The position numbers were made by a program, and so were the translations under genes. 64,000 bases of DNA from Fimenecus sp052298855. GTDB lineage: Bacteria > Bacillota > Clostridia > Oscillospirales > Acutalibacteraceae. Shown here piece by piece: positions 9,065 through 17,460 of the stretch (position 1 is its first letter; each line of letters starts with the position of its first letter). The notes under the pieces are model-generated. The model saw only the letters and a list, made by a program, of their open reading frames with translations, was not told where the DNA came from and did no database searches. The stretch is from contig DAVZXP010000001.1 in NCBI GenBank assembly GCA_052298855.1, forward strand, positions 308,381-372,380, read 5' to 3'.

Positions 9065-9167
9065 GAGAAAAAACAGTCCAAAACACTAAATGTAGTGGTG
9101 GCGAAACACCCGGTTACTATTATTAAAAAAATTCGTCTTTTTTCACGAACTTTTTTGTAAAAAGTTG

Positions 9168-9196
9168 TTGCATTTGCCAAAGATATGTGATAAAAT
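9168..9196 (+). promoter_or_regulatory. Promoter of the S10-spc-alpha operon
   Basis: TTGCAT (9168-9173), a 17-bp spacer and TAAAAT (9191-9196). The next convincing promoter is the ileS one at 25101. This one probably drives the whole 15-kb ribosomal cluster, although internal promoters cannot be excluded. Confidence 0.75.
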
Positions 9197-9202
9197 ACTC
9201 AG

Positions 9203-9490
9203 GCACGCTGTGGAATAGGCGAATTATGCCCATTTACCGGCGTTATGATATGCGTTGATGTGATAGGTGGCTGCACTTGATGCAGGGAATTATCACGGAG
9301 TATGTCCGATTACAAACCGGGCGAAATTATATGTTTTTCTTTATGTAGCGTACCCCAACTGCGTGAAACAAGGAAAAACTGTGTGCTTTTTAACGTCCGA
9401 AAATCTTCGGATTTTTATATTGCGGAGGGTGGGAACACCCGGCAAGGTTGTTAAAAAGCGTTGCCCTAATTTTTCAAGGAGGAAAAACCA
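9203..9490 (+). promoter_or_regulatory. Structured 5' leader of rpsJ with possible attenuator
   Basis: Three elements are visible. (1) A hairpin at 9260-9296 is closed by GTGATA/TATCAC with an inner CTGCA/TGCAG. (2) A TCCGAA-AATC-TTCGGA hairpin at 9396-9411 is followed by TTTTTA and looks like a weak terminator. (3) A GGGTG-GGAA-CACCC hairpin lies at 9427-9440. The rpsJ ribosome site (AAGGAGG) follows at about 9475. Autoregulation by a ribosomal protein, as known for S10-operon leaders in other bacteria, is plausible but not shown. Confidence 0.5.
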
Positions 9491-9805
9491 ATGGCAGCAG
9501 CAAAAGGCAAGAAAATCAGAATCAGACTTAAAGGCTACGATCACAACGTTGTTGACAAGGCAGCAGAGAAGATCGTTGAAACTGCAAAGCACACAGGCGC
9601 TCAGGTTTCAGGCCCTGTTCCGCTTCCCACTGAGAAGGAAGTTGTTACTATCCTTCGTGCAGTTCATAAGTACAAGGACAGCCGTGAACAGTTTGAGCAG
9701 AGAACGCACAAAAGGCTTATCGACATTTTAAGACCCTCAAACAAAACTGTTGAGGCTCTTACAAGTCTTGAGCTTCCCGCAGGCGTTGAAGTTGAAATTA
9801 AATAA
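9491..9805 (+). CDS. rpsJ: Ribosomal protein S10
   Basis: 30S head protein, also the NusE component of antitermination complexes. The 104-residue length matches the family, with the typical IRIRLKGYDHNVVDKAAEKI start and SGPVPLPTEK loop. It is the first gene of the S10 operon, with a strong ribosome site, and is followed by rplC after 64 bp. Confidence 0.98.
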   Translation: MAAAKGKKIRIRLKGYDHNVVDKAAEKIVETAKHTGAQVSGPVPLPTEKEVVTILRAVHKYKDSREQFEQRTHKRLIDILRPSNKTVEALTSLELPAGVEVEIK

Positions 9806-9869
9806 TTTCGCTTTACGCTTACAGGTCAAGTTGGCGAGAGCCAACCAATAACCAAAGGAGGAAATAAAA

Positions 9870-10505
9870 ATGAAAAAAGGTCTTATTGGTAAGAAGATCG
9901 GTATGACTCAGCTTTTCGACGAAAACGGTAAAGTAATTCCCGTTACAGTTGTTGAAGCAGGTCCGTGCACAGTCGTTCAGAAGAAGACCGTTGAAAACGA
10001 CGGTTACGCTGCAGTTCAGGTAGGTTACGGTGATGTTAAAATCACAAGAGTAAACAAGCCTGAGGCAGGTCACTTCAAGAAGGCTAATGTTGCACCGAAG
10101 AAGGTACTCAGAGAGTTCAGACTCGAAGACACAGACGCTCTTAACGTAGGCGATGTTCTCAAAGCAGACGTTTTCGCAGCAGGCGACAGAGTTGACGTTG
10201 TAGGTACAAGCAAGGGTAAAGGTACCGCAGGCGCAATCAAGAGATGGAACTTCTCGAGACTTAAAGAATCACACGGTACAGGTCCCGTAGCAAGACACGC
10301 AGGTTCATTGGGTGCTTGTTCGGATCCGTCAAGAGTTTACAAGGGAAAGAAACTCGCAGGTCACCTCGGTGCTGAGAGAGTTACAATCCAGAACCTTGAC
10401 GTAGTAAAGGTTGATGTTGAAAACAATCTCATCGCTGTTAAGGGTGCCATCCCCGGTCCCAAGGGCGGAATTGTTATTCTCGCAGACACAGTTAAGAGTA
10501 AGTAA
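9870..10505 (+). CDS. rplC: Ribosomal protein L3
   Basis: 50S protein near the peptidyl-transferase centre. 211 residues; GLIGKKIGMTQLFDENG at the N-terminus and RHAGSLGACSDPSRVYKGKK in the long central loop that reaches into the 23S core. The conserved methylated Gln of some bacteria (GSIGQ) is replaced by GSLGA here, as commonly seen in this phylum. It starts behind AAAGGAGG and is 17 bp before rplD. Confidence 0.98.
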   Translation: MKKGLIGKKIGMTQLFDENGKVIPVTVVEAGPCTVVQKKTVENDGYAAVQVGYGDVKITRVNKPEAGHFKKANVAPKKVLREFRLEDTDALNVGDVLKADVFAAGDRVDVVGTSKGKGTAGAIKRWNFSRLKESHGTGPVARHAGSLGACSDPSRVYKGKKLAGHLGAERVTIQNLDVVKVDVENNLIAVKGAIPGPKGGIVILADTVKSK

Positions 10506-10522
10506 GAAAGGAGTGTTGAAGA

Positions 10523-11146
10523 ATGGCTAAATTAGCAGTATTGGATAAAGCAGGTAAGAAAGTTTCTGATATCGAGCTTAACGACGGTATCTTCGCAATC
10601 GAACCGAACATGTCGGCTATGCACCTCATGGTAGTAAGCTACCTTGCAGCGCAGCGTCAGGGCACTCAGTCAACACTTACTCGTTCCGAAGTTTCGGGCG
10701 GCGGTAAAAAGCCGTGGAGACAGAAGGGAACAGGTCGTGCAAGACAGGGTTCGACAAGATCTCCGCAGTGGACTCACGGCGGTATCGCACTCGGACCGAA
10801 GCCCCGTGAATACGGTATCGATGTAAATAAGAAAGTCAGAAGACTCGCTATGAAGTCTGCTCTTTCAAGCAAGGTTGCCGAGAACGAGATGATCGTTGTT
10901 GATTCACTCGCTATGGACGCAATCAAGACAAAGGAAATGGCAGGAGTTCTTTCGGCTATCAATGCCGGCAAGAAAACTCTTATCGTTCTCCCCGAGAAAG
11001 ACGATGTAGTTTACAGAAGCGCTCGCAACATTGCAGGTGCAAAGGTTTCTCTTGTAAACACACTTAACGTTTACGATATTCTTAATTGCAACACAATCGT
11101 TGTTGTTAAGGATGCGGTTTCAAAGATTGAGGAGGTATATGCATAA
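10523..11146 (+). CDS. rplD: Ribosomal protein L4
   Basis: 50S protein lining the exit tunnel; in E. coli it is also the repressor of its own operon. 207 residues, with the tunnel loop SEVSGGGKKPWRQKGTGRAR and the downstream GPKPREY motif. The stop codon overlaps the start of rplW by one base (TAATG), which suggests translational coupling. Confidence 0.98.
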   Translation: MAKLAVLDKAGKKVSDIELNDGIFAIEPNMSAMHLMVVSYLAAQRQGTQSTLTRSEVSGGGKKPWRQKGTGRARQGSTRSPQWTHGGIALGPKPREYGIDVNKKVRRLAMKSALSSKVAENEMIVVDSLAMDAIKTKEMAGVLSAINAGKKTLIVLPEKDDVVYRSARNIAGAKVSLVNTLNVYDILNCNTIVVVKDAVSKIEEVYA

Positions 11147-11439
11147 TGAAATTTGCTCAGGATATTATCCTCCGTCCGGTAATTACAGAGGAAAGCATGA
11201 TGGGCACTGCCGAGAAGAAGTATTCCTTCAAGGTTGCTAAAGATGCTACAAAACCCGAAATTAAAGAAGCTGTTGAAAAACTTTTCGGCGTTAAGGTCGC
11301 TAAAGTCAACACAATGAATTGCAAAGGTCATTTGAGAAGATACGGTCGCTTCGAGGGTTACACAGAGTCTTGGAAAAAGGCTGTTGTTACTCTTACAGAA
11401 GACAGCAAGACTATCGAATTCTTTGACGGAATGATGTAA
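11146..11439 (+). CDS. rplW: Ribosomal protein L23
   Basis: 50S protein at the tunnel exit that docks trigger factor and signal recognition particle. 97 residues: IILRPVITEESM, then VEKLFGVKVAKVNTMN and the basic GHLRRYGR stretch. It overlaps rplD by one base. The 65 bp to rplB contain an imperfect hairpin (AACGG at 11446 with CCGTT at 11482, inner GGAG/CTCC). Confidence 0.98.
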   Translation: MKFAQDIILRPVITEESMMGTAEKKYSFKVAKDATKPEIKEAVEKLFGVKVAKVNTMNCKGHLRRYGRFEGYTESWKKAVVTLTEDSKTIEFFDGMM

Positions 11440-11504
11440 TAACTCAACGGTAATGTATGGAGTCAAGACAGCTCCGCTAAGCCGTTATTAAGGAGAGTGA
11501 AAAA

Positions 11505-12335
11505 ATGTCTATTAAAGTCTATAAGCCGACTATCAACTCAAGACGTAATATGTCGGTTACGGATTATTCCGAACTTTCAAAGGTCGCTCCCGAGAGAAGT
11601 CTCCTTGCTCCTCTTAAGAAGAATGCAGGCCGTAACAGTTACGGAAGAATTACCGTTCGTCATAAGGGCGGCGGAAACAGAAGAAAATACAGAATTATCG
11701 ACTTCAAGAGAGATAAAGAGAGCGTAGCAACCGTTCTTACGATTGAATACGATCCCAACCGTTCATCTCACATCGCACTCGTTGAATACGAAGATGGCGA
11801 AAAGAGATACATCCTTGCTCCTGTCGGCCTTAAAGTAGGCGACAAGGTAGAAGAGGGTGCAAGCGCAGACATCAAAGTCGGTAACGCACTTAAACTCAAG
11901 GACATCCCCACCGGTACTGTTGTTCACAACGTTGAGCTTTATCCCGGCAGAGGCGGTCAGTTGGCAAGAGCAGCCGGCAACTCGGCACAGCTTATGGCTA
12001 AGGAAAACGGATTTGCGCTTCTTCGTCTCCCTTCAGGCGAGCTTCGTAACGTTTCCGCTGAGTGCAGAGCTACAATCGGTACAGTAGGTAATGCTGACCA
12101 TGAAAATGTTAAGCTCGGTAAAGCAGGACGTACACGTCACTTAGGTGTCAGACCCACAGTTCGTGGTTCTGTCATGAACCCGAATGACCACCCGCACGGC
12201 GGTGGTGAAGGTAAAGCTCCGATCGGTCGTCCCGGTCCTTGCACACCTTGGGGTAAACCTGCTCTTGGCTATAAGACAAGAAATAAGAAAAAGGCTTCTA
12301 ACAAGATGATTGTTAAACGCCGCAACGGTAAATAA
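11505..12335 (+). CDS. rplB: Ribosomal protein L2
   Basis: Core 50S protein needed for subunit joining and peptidyl transfer. 276 residues with the diagnostic NPNDHPHGGGEGKAPIGR near residue 226, which includes the conserved functional histidine, and a basic C-terminus (TRNKKKASNKMIVKRRNGK). It starts behind AAGGAGAG, and rpsS follows after 18 bp. Confidence 0.98.
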   Translation: MSIKVYKPTINSRRNMSVTDYSELSKVAPERSLLAPLKKNAGRNSYGRITVRHKGGGNRRKYRIIDFKRDKESVATVLTIEYDPNRSSHIALVEYEDGEKRYILAPVGLKVGDKVEEGASADIKVGNALKLKDIPTGTVVHNVELYPGRGGQLARAAGNSAQLMAKENGFALLRLPSGELRNVSAECRATIGTVGNADHENVKLGKAGRTRHLGVRPTVRGSVMNPNDHPHGGGEGKAPIGRPGPCTPWGKPALGYKTRNKKKASNKMIVKRRNGK

Positions 12336-12353
12336 GAGAAGGGAGTGTAGATT

Positions 12354-12635
12354 ATGAGCAGAAGTACTAAAAAAGGACCTTTTGTGGATGCTAAGTTGTT
12401 CAAGAAGGTTCAGGAAATGAACAAGAACGGCGAGAAAATCGTTCTCAAGACATGGAGCCGCAGCTCTACTATATTCCCGGACTTTGTCGGACATACATTT
12501 GCTGTCCACGACGGCAGAAAGCATGTTCCGGTATATGTTACCGAAGATATGGTAGGTCACAAGCTTGGTGAATTTGCACCGACAAGAACCTTTAAGGGTC
12601 ATGCCGGTTCAAAGACTTCAAACAACGGTAAATAA
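12354..12635 (+). CDS. rpsS: Ribosomal protein S19
   Basis: 30S head protein that contacts S13 and the A-site. 93 residues: MSRSTKKGPFVDAKLFKKV, TWSRSSTIFPDFVGHTFAVH and GHKLGEFAPTRTFKGHAG are the family signatures. It lies in the usual place between rplB and rplV. Confidence 0.98.
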   Translation: MSRSTKKGPFVDAKLFKKVQEMNKNGEKIVLKTWSRSSTIFPDFVGHTFAVHDGRKHVPVYVTEDMVGHKLGEFAPTRTFKGHAGSKTSNNGK

Positions 12636-12660
12636 TCAGTCGAAAGGAGTGTATTAACTA

Positions 12661-12993
12661 ATGGAAGCAACGGCAAAGGTAACAAACGTACGCATTGCGC
12701 CCCGTAAGGTTCAGATCGTACTTGACTTAATCAGAAACAAGCCTTGCGAAGAAGCATTAGCTATTCTCAAGTACACACCCAAGGCTGCGTGTGAACCGCT
12801 TGAAAAGCTTTTGAAATCAGCAATGGCAAATGCAGAAAACAAAGACATGGACACATCAAGACTCTACATTGCGTCTTGCCATGTTGACCAGGGTCCCACT
12901 CTCAAGAGAATCAGACCGAGAGCACAGGGCCGTGCATTCAGAATTAACAAAAAGACTTCGCACATTTATCTTGTGCTTAAAGAAGCAGAATAA
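12661..12993 (+). CDS. rplV: Ribosomal protein L22
   Basis: 50S protein whose beta-hairpin lines the exit tunnel. 110 residues; RIAPRKVQIVLDLIRNKPCEEAL near the start and RIRPRAQGRAFRINKKTSH for the tunnel loop. It is preceded by GAAAGGAG and followed by rpsC after 19 bp. Confidence 0.98.
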   Translation: MEATAKVTNVRIAPRKVQIVLDLIRNKPCEEALAILKYTPKAACEPLEKLLKSAMANAENKDMDTSRLYIASCHVDQGPTLKRIRPRAQGRAFRINKKTSHIYLVLKEAE

Positions 12994-13012
12994 GTGAGGA
13001 GGAGGTAATACA

Positions 13013-13684
13013 ATGGGTCAGAAAATAAATCCTACCGGACTTCGTATCGGTGTTATTAAGGATTGGGAGTCACGTTGGTACTCCGACAAAAAAGATTTCG
13101 GCGATACTCTTGTATCGGACACAAAGCTCCGTAAGTATCTCCTTGAGTCACTTGCTCCTGCAGGTGTGCCGAAGGTAGAAATCGAAAGAGACGCGAAGAG
13201 AGTTCGTGTCAACATTCATTGCGCTAAGCCCGGTATGGTTATCGGTAAGGGCGGCGCAGAAATCGAAAAGCTCAAAGCTACCTGCAAGAAAATGCTCGGC
13301 GGCGACAAAGAGGTTTTCGTAAACATTATTGAAATTAAGCAGCCCGACCTCAATGCTCAGCTCGTTGCAGAGAACATCGCTTCTCAGCTCGAAAGAAGAA
13401 TTTCTTTCAGACGTGCTCTTAAGCAGTCAATCGGCAGAACAATGAAGCTCGGTGCAAAGGGTATTAAGACACAGGTTAGCGGTCGTATCGGCGGTGCTGA
13501 AATCGCACGTACCGAGAGCTATCATGAGGGTACTATCCCGCTTCAGACCATCCGTGCTGACATCGACTATGGCTTTGCAGAGGCAAAGACAACCTACGGT
13601 CGTATCGGCGTTAAGGTTTGGATCTACAACGGCGAAGTTCTTCACGACAGCCGCAAGCCTCGCAAGGAAGGAGGCACAAAATAA
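13013..13684 (+). CDS. rpsC: Ribosomal protein S3
   Basis: 30S protein at the mRNA entry site, with helicase-like activity together with S4 and S5. 223 residues; GQKINPTGLRIG at the start, a KH domain with GMVIGKGGAEIEKLK near residue 76, and ARTESYHEGTIPLQTIRADIDY in the C-domain. Its stop overlaps the rplP start by one base. Confidence 0.98.
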   Translation: MGQKINPTGLRIGVIKDWESRWYSDKKDFGDTLVSDTKLRKYLLESLAPAGVPKVEIERDAKRVRVNIHCAKPGMVIGKGGAEIEKLKATCKKMLGGDKEVFVNIIEIKQPDLNAQLVAENIASQLERRISFRRALKQSIGRTMKLGAKGIKTQVSGRIGGAEIARTESYHEGTIPLQTIRADIDYGFAEAKTTYGRIGVKVWIYNGEVLHDSRKPRKEGGTK

Positions 13685-14115
13685 TGTTGTTACCTAAGAG
13701 AGTTAAATACCGCAGAGTTCAGAGAGGTCGTTTGACCGGTACCGCAACAAGAGGTAATAAAGTCAACTACGGTGAATACGGTCTTGTGTCTCTTGAACCT
13801 GCTTGGATTACAGCAAATCAGATCGAAGCTGCCCGTATCGCTATGACAAGATATATCAAGCGTGGCGGTCAGGTTTGGATAAAAATCTTCCCGGATAAGC
13901 CCATCACAGAGAAGCCCGCTGAAACCCGAATGGGTTCAGGTAAAGGCTCACCCGAATACTGGGTTGCAGTTGTTAAGCCCGGCAGAGTAATGTTCGAGAT
14001 TGCAGGTGTTCCGGAAGAGACAGCCCGTGAGGCTATGCGTCTTGCAGCTAACAAGCTTCCCGTTAAGTGCAAGTTTGTTACCAAGGCAGAACAAGAAGAG
14101 GATGGTGAGCAATAA
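13684..14115 (+). CDS. rplP: Ribosomal protein L16
   Basis: 50S protein that helps position A-site tRNA. The ATG at 13684 (MLLPKRVKYRRVQRGRLTG) gives the usual 143 residues. A longer in-frame opening from 13618 only overlaps rpsC. FPDKPITEKPAETRMGSGKG is the conserved central motif. It overlaps rpsC and rpmC by one base at each end. Confidence 0.98.
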   Translation: MLLPKRVKYRRVQRGRLTGTATRGNKVNYGEYGLVSLEPAWITANQIEAARIAMTRYIKRGGQVWIKIFPDKPITEKPAETRMGSGKGSPEYWVAVVKPGRVMFEIAGVPEETAREAMRLAANKLPVKCKFVTKAEQEEDGEQ

Positions 14116-14318
14116 TGAAAGCAAATGAAATCAAGAAACTCTCCCCCTCAGAGTTGGATGCTAAACTCTTGGAGTTGAAGGACGAGCTTTTCAAGTTACG
14201 CTTCCAGCAGGCCATCAACCAACTCGATAATCCAATGCGTATCAGTGCCGTTAAGAAAGATATCGCAAGAGTAAAAACAGTAATCCGTGATATCGAATTG
14301 CACGGCAACGAAGGCTAA
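14115..14318 (+). CDS. rpmC: Ribosomal protein L29
   Basis: Small two-helix 50S protein by the tunnel exit. 67 residues; the family signature is KLLELKDELFKLRFQQAINQL followed by VKKDIARVKTVIRD. It is translationally coupled to rplP through TAATG. Confidence 0.97.
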   Translation: MKANEIKKLSPSELDAKLLELKDELFKLRFQQAINQLDNPMRISAVKKDIARVKTVIRDIELHGNEG

Positions 14319-14338
14319 GGAAAGGGAGGACAATCGTA

Positions 14339-14596
14339 ATGAGTGAAAGAAATCTCAGAAAAACTCAGGTTGGTATCGTAACAAGCGATAAGATGGACAA
14401 GACTGTAGTTATTTCAATTAAAGACAGAGTTCAGCATCCGCTTTACAAAAAGATCGTCAACCGTACAGTTAAAATTAAGGCTCATGACGAGAACAACCAG
14501 TGTGGCGTAGGCGACAAGGTTCTTGTTATGGAAACCCGTCCTCTCTCAAAAGATAAGAGATGGCGTGTTGTAGAAATCATCGAGAAAGCGAAATAA
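14339..14596 (+). CDS. rpsQ: Ribosomal protein S17
   Basis: Early-assembling 30S protein with an OB fold. 85 residues: RKTQVGIVTSDKMDKTVVIS at the start and ETRPLSKDKRWRVVEIIEKAK at the end. It lies 20 bp after rpmC and 21 bp before rplN. Confidence 0.98.
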   Translation: MSERNLRKTQVGIVTSDKMDKTVVISIKDRVQHPLYKKIVNRTVKIKAHDENNQCGVGDKVLVMETRPLSKDKRWRVVEIIEKAK

Positions 14597-14617
14597 TTTT
14601 CTAAGGAGGAAATTACT

Positions 14618-14986
14618 GTGGTACAACAACAGACTTACCTCAAAGTTGCCGATAACACCGGTGCGAAAGAAATTATGTGCATTCGTGTACTCGGTGGTTC
14701 AGGCAGAAGGTATGCTAATATAGGCGATGTTATAGTTGCATCTGTCAAAAAAGCAGCACCCGGCGGCGTTGTTAAAAAAGGCGATGTAGTTAAAGCAGTA
14801 GTCGTAAGATCCTGCAGCGGTGTTCGCAGAGATGACGGAACTTATATCCGTTTCGACGAAAACGCAGCAGTTTTGATTAAAGATGATAAGACCCCCAGAG
14901 GTACTCGTATCTTTGGACCGGTAGCAAGAGAGCTTCGTGACAAGGATTACATGAAAATCCTTTCGCTCGCTCCCGAAGTACTTTAA
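14618..14986 (+). CDS. rplN: Ribosomal protein L14
   Basis: 50S interface protein and silencing-factor (RsfS) docking site. 122 residues, read from a GTG start behind AAGGAGG. VADNTGAKEIMCIRVLGGSGRR and the C-terminal FGPVARELRDKDYMKILSLAPEVL are diagnostic. It is the first gene of the spc part of the cluster. Confidence 0.98.
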   Translation: MVQQQTYLKVADNTGAKEIMCIRVLGGSGRRYANIGDVIVASVKKAAPGGVVKKGDVVKAVVVRSCSGVRRDDGTYIRFDENAAVLIKDDKTPRGTRIFGPVARELRDKDYMKILSLAPEVL

Positions 14987-15000
14987 GGAGGTGCCTGATA

Positions 15001-15321
15001 ATGAATAAAGTTCATGTTAAAACAGGTGATACCGTTGTAGTAATCAACGGCAAAAACCGTGGCAAAAAAGGCAAAGTTATGCAGGTCAGCCCTTCTGAAG
15101 GTAAGGTTATCGTTGAGGGCGTAAACATGGTAACTAAGCATGTTAAGCCCCGTCAGATGGGTGAGCCCGGCGGACTTATCAAGGCTGAAAGCGCTTTGTA
15201 CGCTGACAAAGTTCAGCTTGTTTGCCCGAAGTGCGGTGAGGCTACAAGAGTAGGCCACGCAATCGGCAAAGACAATAAAAAGATGAGAGTTTGCAAGAAG
15301 TGCAACGCTCAGTTTGAATAA
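15001..15321 (+). CDS. rplX: Ribosomal protein L24, with a C-terminal CxxC pair
   Basis: Assembly-initiating 50S protein with an N-terminal KOW domain (GDTVVVINGKNRGKKGKV). 106 residues. The C-terminal third contains CPKCGEATRVGH and VCKKCNAQFE, a probable zinc ribbon with four cysteines in CxxC...CxxC form. Many Firmicutes keep this while E. coli L24 lacks it. Confidence 0.97.
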   Translation: MNKVHVKTGDTVVVINGKNRGKKGKVMQVSPSEGKVIVEGVNMVTKHVKPRQMGEPGGLIKAESALYADKVQLVCPKCGEATRVGHAIGKDNKKMRVCKKCNAQFE

Positions 15322-15337
15322 GGGAGGGACATAACAC

Positions 15338-15880
15338 ATGGCAGCAAGACTTAAAGAAATGTACAAAAATGAAGTTGCTCCTGCACTTCAGAAAAAGTTC
15401 GGCTACAAGAGCGTTATGCAGATCCCGAAGCTTGACAAGATTATCATTAACGTAGGCTGTGGTGAAGCTAAGGACAACTCAAAGGTTGTAAGCTCTATCG
15501 TTAACGACCTTTCAATCATCACAGGTCAGAAGCCTGTTGAATGTAAGGCTAAAAAGTCAGTCGCAAACTTCAAACTTCGTGAAGGTATGACAATCGGTGT
15601 TAAGGTAACGCTCAGAGGCGACAGAATGTATGAATTCTTAGACAGATTCTTCAATCTCGCACTTCCGAGAGTAAGAGACTTCAGAGGTATCAACCCCAAC
15701 TCATTTGACGGCAGAGGCAACTATGCTATGGGCGTTAAAGAGCAGTTGATTTTCCCTGAAATCGAGTACGATAAAATTGACGCAGTACGTGGCATGGACA
15801 TTTGCTTCGTTACAACTGCTAACACAGACGAAGAGGCTCGTGAGCTCTTGACTCTTATGGGCGCTCCGTTCGAGAAATAA
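15338..15880 (+). CDS. rplE: Ribosomal protein L5
   Basis: 50S central-protuberance protein that binds 5S rRNA. 180 residues: LKEMYKNEVAPALQKKFGYKS, KIIINVGCGEA, FDGRGNYAMGVKEQLIFPEI and the end motif TDEEARELLTLMGAPFEK. It lies 16 bp after rplX. Confidence 0.98.
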   Translation: MAARLKEMYKNEVAPALQKKFGYKSVMQIPKLDKIIINVGCGEAKDNSKVVSSIVNDLSIITGQKPVECKAKKSVANFKLREGMTIGVKVTLRGDRMYEFLDRFFNLALPRVRDFRGINPNSFDGRGNYAMGVKEQLIFPEIEYDKIDAVRGMDICFVTTANTDEEARELLTLMGAPFEK

Positions 15881-15893
15881 GGAGGGATAACAA

Positions 15894-16079
15894 GTGGCTA
15901 AGAAATCAATGAAAGTTAAGGCAGCAAGAACTGCTAAATACTCAACAAGAGAACACAACAGATGTAAGATCTGCGGTAGGCCGCACGCTTATCTCCGTAA
16001 ATACGGTGTTTGCCGTATTTGTTTCAGAAAGTTGGCACATGCGGGACAGATCCCCGGCGTTAAGAAAGCAAGCTGGTAA
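15894..16079 (+). CDS. rpsZ: Ribosomal protein S14, zinc-binding short form
   Basis: 30S head protein. A 61-residue product from a GTG start (AGGAGGGATAACAA GTG). The zinc site is CKICGRPHAYLR...GVCRICFRKLA (two CxxC pairs). This marks the zinc-dependent short form rather than the longer zinc-free paralogue used under zinc limitation. Downstream the C-terminus HAGQIPGVKKASW is standard. Confidence 0.98.
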   Translation: MAKKSMKVKAARTAKYSTREHNRCKICGRPHAYLRKYGVCRICFRKLAHAGQIPGVKKASW

Positions 16080-16108
16080 TCAAGAGCAATTGCAAAGGAG
16101 GCAAAAGT

Positions 16109-16507
16109 ATGCAAATATCCGATTCAATCGGCGATATGCTTACAAGAATTCGTAATGCGAATTCAGCAAAGCACGATACCGTTAAGGTTCCTGCATCAAA
16201 CATGAAAAAGGCAATTGCTCAGATTCTTGTTGATGAAGGATATATCAAAGGATTTAAGGTTGAAGAAGACGGCAAGCAGGGCATCATTGAGATCGAGCTC
16301 AAGTACGGCCCCAACAAGTCTTCGGTAATCACCGGTTTACGCAGAGTTTCAAAGCCCGGTCTGCGTATATACACAGATTGCGAAAATATGCCTAAGGTTA
16401 TCAAAGGCCTCGGTATCGCAATTCTTTCCACATCAAAGGGCGTTATGACAGACAAGGACGCACGCAAAGCTAATGTTGGCGGCGAAGTTCTTGCATTCGT
16501 TTGGTAA
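16109..16507 (+). CDS. rpsH: Ribosomal protein S8
   Basis: 30S platform protein; in E. coli it represses spc-operon translation. 132 residues: IGDMLTRIRNANSAKHDTVKVPASNMK and the C-terminal GIAILSTSKGVMTDKDARKANVGGEVLAFVW are family signatures. It starts behind AAAGGAGG. Confidence 0.98.
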   Translation: MQISDSIGDMLTRIRNANSAKHDTVKVPASNMKKAIAQILVDEGYIKGFKVEEDGKQGIIEIELKYGPNKSSVITGLRRVSKPGLRIYTDCENMPKVIKGLGIAILSTSKGVMTDKDARKANVGGEVLAFVW

Positions 16508-16519
16508 GGAGGTTACAGT

Positions 16520-17065
16520 ATGTCAAGAATCGGCAGACAGCCCATCGCTGTTCCTGCAGGCGTTGATGTTAAAATCGACGGCAGTACTGTTACCGTTAAG
16601 GGCCCCAAAGGTACTCTTACCAGAACAGTACACAGCAACATGAGCGTTGCTATGGACAACGGTGAAATCAAAGTTACTCGTCCCGACGAGTCAAATCTTA
16701 ACAAGTCCCTTCACGGCTTGACCCGTACACTTATTCACAATATGATCGTTGGTGTTACAGAGGGTTATTCCAAGGAGCTTGAGGTTAACGGTGTAGGTTA
16801 CCGTGCAGCTAAGCAGGGCAAGGATCTTGTTCTCAACATCGGCTTCTCACATCAGGTAATCATGCCCGAAATCGACGGAATTTCAATAGAAGTTCCCAAT
16901 CCCAATAAAATCGTTATTTCCGGTCCCGACAAGCAGATGGTTGGACAGTTCGCAGCAGAAGTACGTGAAAAGCGTCCGCCCGAACCCTACAAAGGTAAAG
17001 GTATTAAGTATGTTGACGAGCACGTTCGCCGTAAAGAAGGTAAAGCCGGTAAAGGCGGAAAATAA
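16520..17065 (+). CDS. rplF: Ribosomal protein L6
   Basis: 50S protein near the factor-binding site. 181 residues in two similar domains: SRIGRQPIAVPAGVDV at the start and RPPEPYKGKGIKYVDEHVRRKEGK near the end. It is 12 bp after rpsH, and its ribosome site overlaps the rpsH stop. Confidence 0.98.
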   Translation: MSRIGRQPIAVPAGVDVKIDGSTVTVKGPKGTLTRTVHSNMSVAMDNGEIKVTRPDESNLNKSLHGLTRTLIHNMIVGVTEGYSKELEVNGVGYRAAKQGKDLVLNIGFSHQVIMPEIDGISIEVPNPNKIVISGPDKQMVGQFAAEVREKRPPEPYKGKGIKYVDEHVRRKEGKAGKGGK

Positions 17066-17083
17066 TAAAAGGAGTGTATTTAA

Positions 17084-17443
17084 ATGGTTAGTAGGCCTGA
17101 TAGCAATAAGGCAAGACTTAAACGCCACACAAGAGTTCGCTCTAAGGTTTCCGGCACAGCTGAGTGCCCCCGCCTTGATGTTTTCCGCTCTCTTCAGAAC
17201 ATCTATGCTCAGTTGATTGACGATACAACAGGCACAACGCTTGCTTCTGCGTCAACAGTTGAGAAGGAGTTCAAGGAGTACGGCGGAAACAAGGAAGCTG
17301 CTCGTGCAGTTGGCAAGAAATTAGCAGAAAGAGCCCTTGAGAAGAACATCAAGGATGTTGTATTCGACAGAGGCGGTTATGTATATCACGGCAGAGTTCA
17401 GGAACTCGCTGAAGGCGCTCGTGAGGGCGGACTTAACTTCTAA
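17084..17443 (+). CDS. rplR: Ribosomal protein L18
   Basis: 5S rRNA-binding protein of the central protuberance. 119 residues: RHTRVRSKVSGTAECPRLDVFRS, then VGKKLAERALEKNIKDVVFDRGGYVYHGRV and the end LAEGAREGGLNF. It is followed after 17 bp by rpsE. Confidence 0.98.
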   Translation: MVSRPDSNKARLKRHTRVRSKVSGTAECPRLDVFRSLQNIYAQLIDDTTGTTLASASTVEKEFKEYGGNKEAARAVGKKLAERALEKNIKDVVFDRGGYVYHGRVQELAEGAREGGLNF

Positions 17444-17460
17444 GAAAGGAGAACAGAAAA

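Larger units (their letters stand above)
8982..9490 (+). other. Intergenic region: terminator, promoter and S10 leader
   Basis: No coding region is supported in these 509 bp. The left part holds the terminator of the preceding operon and an AT-rich stretch. The right part holds the ribosomal operon promoter and a roughly 285-nt untranslated leader with several hairpins. Two similar GGTG...CACCCGG hairpins occur, one near 9097-9111 and one at 9427-9442. Confidence 0.8.

Noticed and set aside
9341..9592. Minus-strand open frame across the rpsJ leader
   Set aside because: It is antisense to the leader and the start of rpsJ, with no ribosome site or recognisable product.
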